This document shows, in pieces, positions 57,514 through 64,000 of a stretch of DNA of 64,000 bases. Each line of letters begins with the position of its first letter. Position 1 is the first letter of the stretch. Under the pieces are notes generated by a model, which was not told the origin of the DNA, did not search any database, and saw only the letters and a program-made list of their open reading frames with translations. Made by a program: the position numbers and the translations under genes. The stretch is from Actinopolyspora halophila DSM 43834 (GTDB lineage: Bacteria > Actinomycetota > Actinomycetes > Mycobacteriales > Pseudonocardiaceae), in the NCBI RefSeq assembly GCF_000371785.1, contig NZ_AQUI01000002.1, forward strand, positions 1,105,122 through 1,169,121. The letters are read 5' to 3'.

Positions 57514-58299
57514 TCACCCAGGAGGAAGGCCCGCGGCGAGCTCGCGGGCTGCCTGTCGGAGCGGTTCCAGGTGGATGTAGAGCTCCTCCATCGAGGAGCG
57601 GAACGCGGGGACGGCGGTGGACACTGCCGCCGCTACCGTGCCGTCGGGTGTCAGCACGGGCACCCCCACGGCCAGTATTCCTTCCTCGTGCTCCTCGTCG
57701 GCCACGGCGAAGCCCTCCGCGCGTACCCGTTCGATGGTCTCCCGGAAGGCCGCGCGGTCGGTGATGGTGCGTGGCCCCAGTCTCTCCAGGTCCAGTTCGG
57801 ACACCAGTCTTTCGCGGGTTTCCTCCGGGGCGAAGGCGATCAGGCACTTGCCCATGGCGGTGCAGTGCAGCGGGCCGCGCTTGCCCGGTTCGCCGGTGAT
57901 CTGGATCTGCTGCGACCCCTCGGCGTGGTTCACGTAGAGCTGCTCGTGACCCTCGCGGAAGGACATCAGCGTCGGTTCGCCGGTCCGTTCGGAGACGCGC
58001 TGCAGCACCGGGGTGGTGACTCCGGCGAAACCGCGGGCGCTGAGCACGCGCTGGCCGAGCTCGAACATGCGCAGCCCCAGGTGCCAGCGCCGTTCCTCGT
58101 CGATCACGGCGAACTGCTCCCGGGAGATCGAGTTCAGCAGCCGGTGTGTGGTGCTGACCGGGTACCCGGCGCGGCGCGCGAGCTCGGAGAGCGTCGCGCC
58201 GTTCGGAGCCTCGCCCAGCAGATTCAGCACCCGCAGCGCTTTTCCGACCATGTCGCCACGTTTGGCGTTGTCCTCGGATCTTTCAGCTGGATCCGTCAC
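57514..58299 (-). CDS. IclR-family regulator of the sugar-acid/RuMP-like operon
   Basis: 261 aa. The winged helix covers about 17-75 (VGKALRVLNLLGEAPNGATLSELARRAGYPVSTTHRLLNS) and the effector domain about 90-255 (CTAMGKCLIAFAPEE, EGILAVGVPVLTPDG). Divergent from the MFS gene with a palindrome between them. KdgR-like IclR proteins often respond to keto-deoxy sugar acids. GTG start at 58299. Confidence 0.9.
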   Translation of the reverse strand: MTDPAERSEDNAKRGDMVGKALRVLNLLGEAPNGATLSELARRAGYPVSTTHRLLNSISREQFAVIDEERRWHLGLRMFELGQRVLSARGFAGVTTPVLQRVSERTGEPTLMSFREGHEQLYVNHAEGSQQIQITGEPGKRGPLHCTAMGKCLIAFAPEETRERLVSELDLERLGPRTITDRAAFRETIERVRAEGFAVADEEHEEGILAVGVPVLTPDGTVAAAVSTAVPAFRSSMEELYIHLEPLRQAARELAAGLPPG

Positions 58300-58415
58300 G
58301 GCTGCCGAACCTCCCCTGTCGCTGCGACCGACCAGCCGGAAACCACCTCGATGTTACCGGCGGGTGTTGACGAGGTCACAGACCCCTGAATAGTGTTTTT
58401 CATATTACAGAAAAG

Positions 58416-58434
58416 TTTACCACATTATGGTAAA
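58416..58434. promoter_or_regulatory. Candidate IclR operator
   Basis: TTTACCA-CATTA-TGGTAAA, a perfect 7-bp inverted repeat with 5-base spacer inside an AT-rich stretch (58390-58435), immediately upstream of the MFS start at 58445. AT-rich inverted repeats of this size are typical IclR sites. Confidence 0.65.
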
Positions 58435-58444
58435 GGGGGTCTCG

Positions 58445-59764
58445 GTGTCGTCCTCCGCTTCGACAACCCCGACCGAGTTGGGCAGGCAGAGGTGGTTGCG
58501 GCTGCTTCCGGTCGCCTTCGTGACCTACTCGCTGGCCTATCTGGACCGATCCAACTACTCCATCGGCGTGGCCGGTGGCATGAAGGAGGACCTGGCGATC
58601 GGCGGGAGCACCGCTTCGCTGATCGGTGCCGCGTTCTTCCTCGGGTACACGCTGTTCCAGATCCCGGGCACCATCTACGCCGAGCGACGCAGCGTTCGTA
58701 ACCTGATCTTCTGGTGCACCCTCGCCTGGGGCGTGCTGGCCACCGTCCAGGGACTGCTGCAGCACGCGGTGACGCTGCTCGTCGTCCGATTCCTGCTGGG
58801 GTCGGTCGAGGCGGCCGTGCTGCCCGCGATGGTGGTCTTCCTCGCGAGATGGTTCACCAAGCGGGAACGCGGCAGCGCCAACGCCGTGCTGATCCTCGGC
58901 AACCCGATCACGGTCATGTGGCTCAACGCGATCTCCGGCTACATCGTCGAGCTGACCAGCTGGCGCGAGATGTTCATCATCGAGGGACTGCCCGCCATCG
59001 CCTGGGCCTTCGTGTTCCGGGCCCTGGTCAGCGACTTCCCGTCCACGGCCAAGTGGCTCAACCGCTCCGAGCGGGACGCGCTGCTGGCCGCGCTGGAGTC
59101 CGAGGAGGGTACGGGCACCCCGGTGGCCTCCTACACCCAGGCCATCCGGTCCCGTCCCGTGGTGCTGTTCTCCGTGCAGTACCTGCTGTGGAGCATCGGC
59201 GTTTACGGCCTGGTCTTCTGGTTGCCCAGCATCGTCAAGGCCGGGTCCGGACAGGGGATCGGACTCACCGGGCTGATCTCGGCGATCCCGTTCGGGGTGG
59301 CGGCGCTGCTCATGGTGCTCAACTCGCGTGCTTCCGACCGGGCCGGCAGCAGGTCCCGCTACGTCTGGCCCTGGCTGCTGGGTGGTGGCGTGGCCTTCTA
59401 CCTCTCCTACCTCGTCGGCCCGGACAACTTCACCGCGGCCCTCCTGCTGCTGGTGGTCGCGGGCGGCGCGATGTACGCCCCGTACGGGCCGTACTTCGCC
59501 TACGTCTCGGAGAGCCTTCCGCGTGACTTCGCCGGAGCGGGAGTGGCCTGCGTGAACGCGGTGGGCTCGCTGGGAGGTTTCCTCGGGTCCTACCTGGTCG
59601 GATACCTCAACTCCACGACGGGATCCAACACGGCCTCCTTCATGCTGATGGCGGGATCGCTCGTCCTCGCCGCGTTGATCACCCCGCTGGTGCGGTCAAG
59701 GCGGACGCGCACGAGCACGGAGACCTCCGAGCCGGAGCTCGCGACCGGGAACGGGAACCGATGA
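58445..59764 (+). CDS. MFS transporter, anion:cation symporter (sugar-acid) type
   Basis: 439 aa with 12 predicted helices. Signature segments of the ACS family (GudP/ExuT-like): YLDRSNYSIGVAGGMKEDLAIG, FFLGYTLFQIPGTIYAERRS, and VEAAVLPAMVVFLARWFTKRERGSANAV. These import glucarate, galactonate, hexuronates and similar. GTG 58445 has AGGGGG 5 bases before; an ATG at 58427 lies inside the operator and is less likely. First gene of a five-gene operon. Confidence 0.88.
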   Translation: MSSSASTTPTELGRQRWLRLLPVAFVTYSLAYLDRSNYSIGVAGGMKEDLAIGGSTASLIGAAFFLGYTLFQIPGTIYAERRSVRNLIFWCTLAWGVLATVQGLLQHAVTLLVVRFLLGSVEAAVLPAMVVFLARWFTKRERGSANAVLILGNPITVMWLNAISGYIVELTSWREMFIIEGLPAIAWAFVFRALVSDFPSTAKWLNRSERDALLAALESEEGTGTPVASYTQAIRSRPVVLFSVQYLLWSIGVYGLVFWLPSIVKAGSGQGIGLTGLISAIPFGVAALLMVLNSRASDRAGSRSRYVWPWLLGGGVAFYLSYLVGPDNFTAALLLLVVAGGAMYAPYGPYFAYVSESLPRDFAGAGVACVNAVGSLGGFLGSYLVGYLNSTTGSNTASFMLMAGSLVLAALITPLVRSRRTRTSTETSEPELATGNGNR

Positions 59765-60564
59765 GGATCGAGCGGTTGAGCAGGCACGGCCGGATCCACA
59801 CGGTGCTGTCCCGGCGGGGTCGGAAACACGTGGTGCCCGGCGATCCCCTGGACAACGCGGAAGTCCTGTGTCGTCCGGACGACGTGCCCGCCACGGAGGA
59901 GTTCTCCGGCCAACGGCTGGCTCCGGTCCGGCCGGCGACCCTGTTCGGGATGGCACGCAACACCGGGGAGGAGAACCGGTCGCTGCCACCCGCGGCGTTC
60001 CTCAAGGCCCCGGCGACGGTGACGGACCCGGGCGCGGAGGTCCCGCTCCCGGAGGGCATCGGCAGGGTCGACGCCGAGGCCGAGCTCGCCGTGGTGCTGG
60101 GCGCTCCGCTGCGCCACGGCAGCGGGAGCGGCGTCCTGGAACACGTGCTCGGCTACACGGTCGGCATCGACGTCACCGCCAGGGACGCCCAGCGGGAGGA
60201 CCCGCTGTGGACCACGGCCAAGAGCAGGTCCGGGTTCAGCCCGCTCGGCCCCTGGATCGAGACGGAACCGGACCCTGATCAAGCCCGGATCTCCTTGCTG
60301 CGCAACGGTTCCCCGGTCGCGGAGGGAAGCACCGGCGGACTGGCCAGGGGAGTCGTCGAGATCCTGGAGTTCCTGTCCGAACTGGTCGAACTTCGCCCGG
60401 GTGACGTGGTGCTCACCGGAGCACCGGGCACCCACGCGCCCGTCGCGGCGGGTGACACGGTCACGGCGCTGGTTTCCGGGATCGGCGAGCTGACCGTCGG
60501 GGTGACGAGCCGCGCCGAGCACACCCGACTCGAACGCAACCGGACAGGGGGAGGACAGCATTGA
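59761..60564 (+). CDS. FAH-family hydrolase/lyase
   Basis: 267 aa, fumarylacetoacetate hydrolase fold. Metal residues in DAEAELAVVLGAP (Glu pair) and YTVGIDVTARDAQ (Asp); active-site segment TTAKSRSGFSPLGPW; end DVVLTGAPGTHAPVAAGD. The superfamily includes acylpyruvases, decarboxylases and 2-keto-3-deoxy-sugar-acid dehydratases, the last being attractive in this operon. ATGA overlap with the MFS gene. Confidence 0.88.
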   Translation: MRIERLSRHGRIHTVLSRRGRKHVVPGDPLDNAEVLCRPDDVPATEEFSGQRLAPVRPATLFGMARNTGEENRSLPPAAFLKAPATVTDPGAEVPLPEGIGRVDAEAELAVVLGAPLRHGSGSGVLEHVLGYTVGIDVTARDAQREDPLWTTAKSRSGFSPLGPWIETEPDPDQARISLLRNGSPVAEGSTGGLARGVVEILEFLSELVELRPGDVVLTGAPGTHAPVAAGDTVTALVSGIGELTVGVTSRAEHTRLERNRTGGGQH

Positions 60565-61508
60565 ACCGAGCCCGGAACGGTCACGACGTCGTGACCCCAG
60601 GCGAGATCATGGCGATGTTCGTAGCCGAGGAGAGCGCGCTGGAGCACGCCGAGAATTTTCGGCGGCGCCTGGCGGGAGCGGAGCTCAACGTCGCGGTCGG
60701 GCTGGCCAGGCTCGGCCACCGGGTCGGCTTCCTCGGCGCCGTCGGGGCCGACCCGCTGGGTACGCACGCCCGCGAGACGCTGGAGGCCGAGGGGGTCGAC
60801 ACGGCAGGACTGACCGTCGACCCGGCAGCGGGAACCGGGTTCCAGCTCAAGAACCGGGTGGCCGAGGGCGACCCGACGGTCGTCTACTTCCGGCGCGGAT
60901 CCGCCGGGTCCCGTTTCGCCTGGTCGGAACCCTGCGCGGAGCTGGTCGGCGGTGCGCGCCACCTGCACCTGACCGGGGTCTTCGCCGCGCTGTCGGCGAA
61001 CACGCTGGACTGCGCCCGCGAGGCCGTCGACCGCGCCCGCGCGGTCGGGGCCACGGTCTCCTTCGACCCGAACCTGCGTCCCGCGCTGTGGTCCGAGCGG
61101 GGCGAGATGGTCGAGGTGGTCAACGAGCTGGCCGAGCGAGCCGACTGGGTGCTGCCCGGCCTGGACGAGGGGGAGGTGCTGACGGGGGCCACGGACCCGG
61201 CCGCCGTCGCCGACTTCTACCTCTCCCGCGGGGTGTCCGAGGTGGTGGTCAAGCTCGGTGGCCGCGGAGCGGCGCTGTACACGCCGGAGGGCAGCCACTC
61301 GCTGCCCGCCTACCCGGTCGAGGTCGTGGACACGGTCGGCGCGGGCGACGGTTTCGCGGCGGGCTGGATCAGCGCCAGGCTGGACGGCCGTTCCGCGGAG
61401 GATGCGCTGCGCAGGGCCTGCGAGGTCGGTGCGCGGGCGACCACCAGCCGGGGTGACATGGACGGGCTGCCGACCAGGCGGCTGCTGGAGCAGCCGGTCG
61501 GCGCGTGA
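60561..61508 (+). CDS. PfkB-family sugar kinase, 2-keto-3-deoxygluconate kinase-like
   Basis: 315 aa ribokinase fold: TPGEIMAMFVAEE, GAELNVAVGLARLGHRVGFLGAVGADPLG, FDPNLRPALW, and the catalytic GAGDGFAAGW near the end. The pattern fits KDG kinases. No KDPG aldolase lies nearby, so its phosphosugar product may feed the next enzymes instead. TTG start overlapping the FAH stop (TTGA), with GGGGGAGGA upstream. Confidence 0.88.
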   Translation: MNRARNGHDVVTPGEIMAMFVAEESALEHAENFRRRLAGAELNVAVGLARLGHRVGFLGAVGADPLGTHARETLEAEGVDTAGLTVDPAAGTGFQLKNRVAEGDPTVVYFRRGSAGSRFAWSEPCAELVGGARHLHLTGVFAALSANTLDCAREAVDRARAVGATVSFDPNLRPALWSERGEMVEVVNELAERADWVLPGLDEGEVLTGATDPAAVADFYLSRGVSEVVVKLGGRGAALYTPEGSHSLPAYPVEVVDTVGAGDGFAAGWISARLDGRSAEDALRRACEVGARATTSRGDMDGLPTRRLLEQPVGA

Positions 61509-61525
61509 GGAACGAGAAGAGCGGA

Positions 61526-62146
61526 ATGGAACTGCAGATAGCTCTGGACCGGATGGAGCTGGACGATGCCGTCCGGCTGACCGAACGAGTGGTGGGCCGC
61601 GCCGACCGGATCGAGGTCGGCACCTCGCTGGTCAAGCGCTACGGGATGAGCGCGGTCTCCGAAGTGGTGGCCGCGAGCGGGGACACACCGGTGCTGGTCG
61701 ACCTCAAGACCGCCGACGACCTGAGGACCGAGTTCGTCCTGGCCGCCGACAGCGGGGCGCGGGCGGTCACCGTCCTGGGGCAGGCGCCGGAGGAGACGGT
61801 GCGCCGCGGGGTCGAGGTGGCCGCGGAGCTCGGACTGGAGCTGCTGGTGGACCTGCTCGGGGTGTCCGAGCGGCGTCGGGAGCGCCTGCTCGGGCTGCTG
61901 CCGGAGTGGGTGGTCCTCGGCGCGCACCTCGGCAAGGACGCGCAGGGAACCGGCGAGTCGGTCGTGGACCTGCTCGGTGACTGGGTGCGCGGGCGCCGGG
62001 TGGCGGTCGCGGGAGGCATGACCGAGGAGGTGGTCGCCTCGCTGCGTCGTTCCGGCGCGGCGAGTCGGGCGATCGTGGGCTCGGCGATCACGAAGGCCGC
62101 CGATCCGGCGGAGCAGGCGAGCCGGATGCGCGAGGTCGCGGGCTGA
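61526..62146 (+). CDS. hxlA: 3-hexulose-6-phosphate synthase-like protein (OMPDC suprafamily)
   Basis: 206 aa from ATG 61526 (a GTG at 61505 overlapping the previous stop is an alternative). MELQIALDRMELDDAV start, VDLKTAD (DxKxxD catalytic motif), and LLVDLLGV, LGAHLGKDAQ and VAVAGGM. Aligned by eye with the paralogue KGPDC, positions that separate the two read Asp (VDLLG), Ala (AVAGG) and a non-Arg residue (GSAIT), as in HPS. The usual DAG after the DxK motif is replaced by DDL. HPS condenses formaldehyde with ribulose 5-phosphate, reversibly. Confidence 0.82.
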   Translation: MELQIALDRMELDDAVRLTERVVGRADRIEVGTSLVKRYGMSAVSEVVAASGDTPVLVDLKTADDLRTEFVLAADSGARAVTVLGQAPEETVRRGVEVAAELGLELLVDLLGVSERRRERLLGLLPEWVVLGAHLGKDAQGTGESVVDLLGDWVRGRRVAVAGGMTEEVVASLRRSGAASRAIVGSAITKAADPAEQASRMREVAG

Positions 62147-62217
62147 GGGCTTTCCGGAGCCGAGCGCCCGAGTCGAACCAACCTTTTTCTGAGAAGTCCT
62201 GTGAGGAGAGCGAGGAC

Positions 62218-62769
62218 ATGAATTCCGAGATCGAACTGATCCGTTCGGAGCTGGACACCGTCTGCCCGCGGATCACCGAGGAGGCCGTGGCGGGCTGCTG
62301 CCGGGAGCTGGGCGCGGCCGCGCGGGTGTTCGTGGCCGGTGCGGGGCGCTCCGGCTTCATGGCCAGCGCCTTCGCGATGCGGCTCGTGCACCTGGGCTAC
62401 GCGGTGCACGTGGTCGGCGAGGCCACCGCCCCGGCCTTCGCCGAGGGTGACGTGCTCGTCGGGGTCTCCGGTTCGGGGAACACGAGCGGGACGGTGCGGG
62501 CCGCCGGGGAGGCGCGCCGCGCCGGTGGCCGGGTGGTCGCGGTGACCACGGATGTGGACTCCGAGCTGGCCGCTGCTGCCGACGCGGTGCTGCTGGTTCC
62601 GGCGGCGACCAAGAACCGGGCCGAGGGCGAGACCGCGACCGCGCAGCCGCTGTCCAGCCTGTTCGATCAGGCCGTGCACCTGGCGCTGGACGCGGTGTGC
62701 CTGCGGCTGGCCGCCGAGGCGGGCGTCGACAACGCCGCGGCGCGCGGCGCGCACGTCAAGACCGAGTGA
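62218..62769 (+). CDS. hxlB: 6-phospho-3-hexuloisomerase (SIS domain)
   Basis: 183 aa SIS protein: [51 protein letters not shown], and SSLFDQAVHLALDAVCLRLA. These match PHI, which interconverts 3-hexulose 6-phosphate and fructose 6-phosphate. GTGAGGAGAG precedes the ATG. It follows the HPS-like gene by 71 bases, the classic RuMP pair order. Confidence 0.9.
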   Translation: MNSEIELIRSELDTVCPRITEEAVAGCCRELGAAARVFVAGAGRSGFMASAFAMRLVHLGYAVHVVGEATAPAFAEGDVLVGVSGSGNTSGTVRAAGEARRAGGRVVAVTTDVDSELAAAADAVLLVPAATKNRAEGETATAQPLSSLFDQAVHLALDAVCLRLAAEAGVDNAAARGAHVKTE

Positions 62770-62867
62770 CCGCGAAACCGTCCGCTGTGGACCCAGGTGA
62801 GCGGCCCCCGGCGTGGGCGCGGTCGGGGGCGTCCGCGCCGGGGGTCCGCTGGGGCTTGGGGGTTTGT

Positions 62868-62885
62868 CAATTTTGCCTAAAATTG
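62868..62885. repeat. Short palindromic repeat, copy 5
   Basis: CAATTTT-GCCT-AAAATTG followed by GGGGTTCTCC, the same flank as at the IS-interrupted copy (GGAGGTTCTCC). 98 bases after the hxlB stop. Confidence 0.75.
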
Positions 62886-62965
62886 GGGGTTCTCCCCAGC
62901 AGGAAAGCCCCTGTGGACGGGTCCGGATCGCTCCGCCGAGCCGCGAGCGCGCCGGGCCGTGCTCC

Positions 62966-62983
62966 CAGTTTTGCCTACAACTG
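62966..62983. repeat. Short palindromic repeat, copy 6 (imperfect)
   Basis: CAGTTTT-GCCT-ACAACTG, one mismatch, abutting the stop codon of the minus-strand membrane protein gene (62984). Orientation opposite to copies 1-4. Confidence 0.7.
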
Positions 62984-63811
62984 TCAGCCGCCGGGGGACA
63001 GCAGCGCCGCGTTCCGCGGCGGCCGGCTCAGCAGCCACCAGCACAGCCCGCCCCACACCAGCAGGTTGAGCGACAGCTTTACCGTCAGGGTGAGGGCGCT
63101 CTGCGCGTAGAGCACGGGATACGCCGTGAGCACCAGGAACGGGTCGGCGAGCTCGACCCAGCGCAGCCCGATCCCGGTCGAGGTGAGCGGGACCTGGGCC
63201 AGCAGTGCCCCCGCGAGCAGCAGGCCGGCCGCTCGCTGGTTGCGCAGCCCGTTGACGATCGCCGCCGTGAGCAGCCCGGTCAGCACCAGCGCGGCCCAGT
63301 CGAGCAGCAGCGCCAGCAGCACGAAGCCGATTCCCGGCTGGATCACCGGGTCCAGTCCCTGCACGGCCGCCGCGGACAACAGCACGCTCTGCAGTCCGGC
63401 CCCGAACTGATAGCTCCTGTAGAGCAACAGCAGCAGCCAGAGCGCCAGGAAGGCCGTCGCGGTGAGCATCACGGAGCCGACCACGGAGGTGACCCAGCGC
63501 CGGAAACCGAGCACCAGCTGGGCGTGGGTGTGCAGCCCGTTCGTCCGGGCCAGGGACTGCATGGTGGCCAGCAGCAGCGCGTAGAAGACGACCAGTTCCA
63601 GCGCCAGGGTTCGCGGGGACAGCGAGGACAGCACGACCCAGTCGCCGTAGGTCGGGTTGTTCGGCAGCCCGGACGGTGCGGAGCTGGTGCCGACGAAGAA
63701 CCAGGCCAGCAGGATCGCCGGGGTGGACCAGCGCAGCGCGGGCAGCGTGGCGAGCATTGCCGCGAGACGGGCGGTGCCGCCGCGCCGTACCGGGTTCGGG
63801 TGTCGCGGCAT
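62984..63811 (-). CDS. Polytopic membrane protein, ABC-2 permease-like
   Basis: 275 aa with about six hydrophobic segments (for example LSPRTLALELVVFYALLL, AFLALWLLLLLYR, GFVLLALLLDWAALVLTGLL, AAGLLLAGALLAQVPL). No definite family. The start ATG at 63811 shares a base with the stop of the upstream gene (TGATG), so the two are a transport-type pair or similar. A GTG at 63814 is also possible. Confidence 0.65.
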   Translation of the reverse strand: MPRHPNPVRRGGTARLAAMLATLPALRWSTPAILLAWFFVGTSSAPSGLPNNPTYGDWVVLSSLSPRTLALELVVFYALLLATMQSLARTNGLHTHAQLVLGFRRWVTSVVGSVMLTATAFLALWLLLLLYRSYQFGAGLQSVLLSAAAVQGLDPVIQPGIGFVLLALLLDWAALVLTGLLTAAIVNGLRNQRAAGLLLAGALLAQVPLTSTGIGLRWVELADPFLVLTAYPVLYAQSALTLTVKLSLNLLVWGGLCWWLLSRPPRNAALLSPGG

Positions 63812-64000
63812 CACCAGCTGTCCAATCCGCGGAAGGGCTGTTCGATGTCGCGGCCGAGGTCGACCACGTTCGACAGCGGCAGTTCCGCTGCGGAGAGCAG
63901 GGCGAGCAGCTCGTGCAGCGGCGCGGACTGCGCCGCGATCAGGCCGATGTGCGGGTCGATCCAGTGCGCCCAGTCGTCCTCCTTCAGGGCGACCGAGGCC
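63811..64000 (-). CDS. C-terminal part of an unidentified protein (runs off the window)
   Basis: 62 codons to the TGA at 63811-63813. The segment has WAHWIDPHIGLIAAQSAPLH followed by a leucine-rich helix, ending DIEQPFRGLDSW. Too short to identify. Coupled to the downstream membrane protein gene. Confidence 0.6.
   Translation of the reverse strand, partial: ASVALKEDDWAHWIDPHIGLIAAQSAPLHELLALLSAAELPLSNVVDLGRDIEQPFRGLDSW

Noticed and set aside
61526-62146. 3-keto-L-gulonate-6-phosphate decarboxylase (UlaD-like)
   Set aside because: Residues at the positions separating the two enzymes read Asp, Ala and non-Arg, as in HPS, and the gene is followed by a PHI gene.

Overview
The window is high-GC DNA from an actinobacterium, most likely of the Pseudonocardiales/Actinopolyspora type. 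The markers are a mycothiol-type SigR/RsrA pair, WhiB1, a PdtaS-type kinase, the tiny ribosomal protein bL37, nickel SOD with SodX, a WS/DGAT acyltransferase and a KGD-type 2-oxoglutarate decarboxylase. No species is assigned. Most genes sit in short, tightly coupled operons (ATGA, GTGA and TTGA overlaps), with few hairpin terminators.

Layout. 1-435: 3' end of a 23S rRNA, then 5S rRNA and a terminator; behind them lies a broken TrmH/SpoU methyltransferase. 0.98-9.4 kb: acyltransferase plus small partner, two paralogous lipoproteins, aroA-rsgA, an SRAP/YedK protein with a hydrolase, and YbaK. 9.5-13.5 kb: SigR-RsrA with a consensus self-promoter, bL37, a biotinyl carrier, PdtaS, and WhiB1 behind two CRP-like sites. 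13.7-26 kb: lipid kinase, GNAT enzyme, divergent sodN/sodX, a frameshifted cholesterol oxidase, an RmlC-like epimerase, malic enzyme, a PAS-GGDEF-EAL protein and a BpsA-type polyamine synthase. 26.3-29.7 kb: a complete OpuC-type betaine/choline importer.

29.8-32.5 kb is a small plastic region. It holds an IS5-type element inserted inside a short palindromic repeat, cytidine deaminase, and two tandem copies of a three-helix membrane protein bounded by further copies of that repeat. 32.5-40.6 kb is a histidine utilisation cluster: IclR regulator, hutH, hutU, an M20 amidohydrolase, hutF and hutI. 40.7-46.4 kb: aldehyde dehydrogenase, an Asp23 protein, and threonine catabolism (tdh, kbl) with a coupled LysR gene. 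46.6-56.6 kb: VapBC, kgd, a Doc toxin with a ribbon-helix-helix antitoxin, and a fused asymmetric ABC exporter.

57.5-62.8 kb is the most intriguing operon. A divergent IclR regulator faces an MFS sugar-acid-type transporter, a FAH-family hydrolase/lyase, a PfkB (KDG-type) kinase, a 3-hexulose-6-phosphate synthase-like enzyme and a 6-phospho-3-hexuloisomerase. This is a ribulose-monophosphate enzyme pair embedded in an apparent sugar-acid catabolic operon. The window ends in two coupled minus-strand genes, a membrane protein and a partial gene. Two families of dispersed intergenic repeats run through the window. All identifications were made by reading the sequence; no database search was run.
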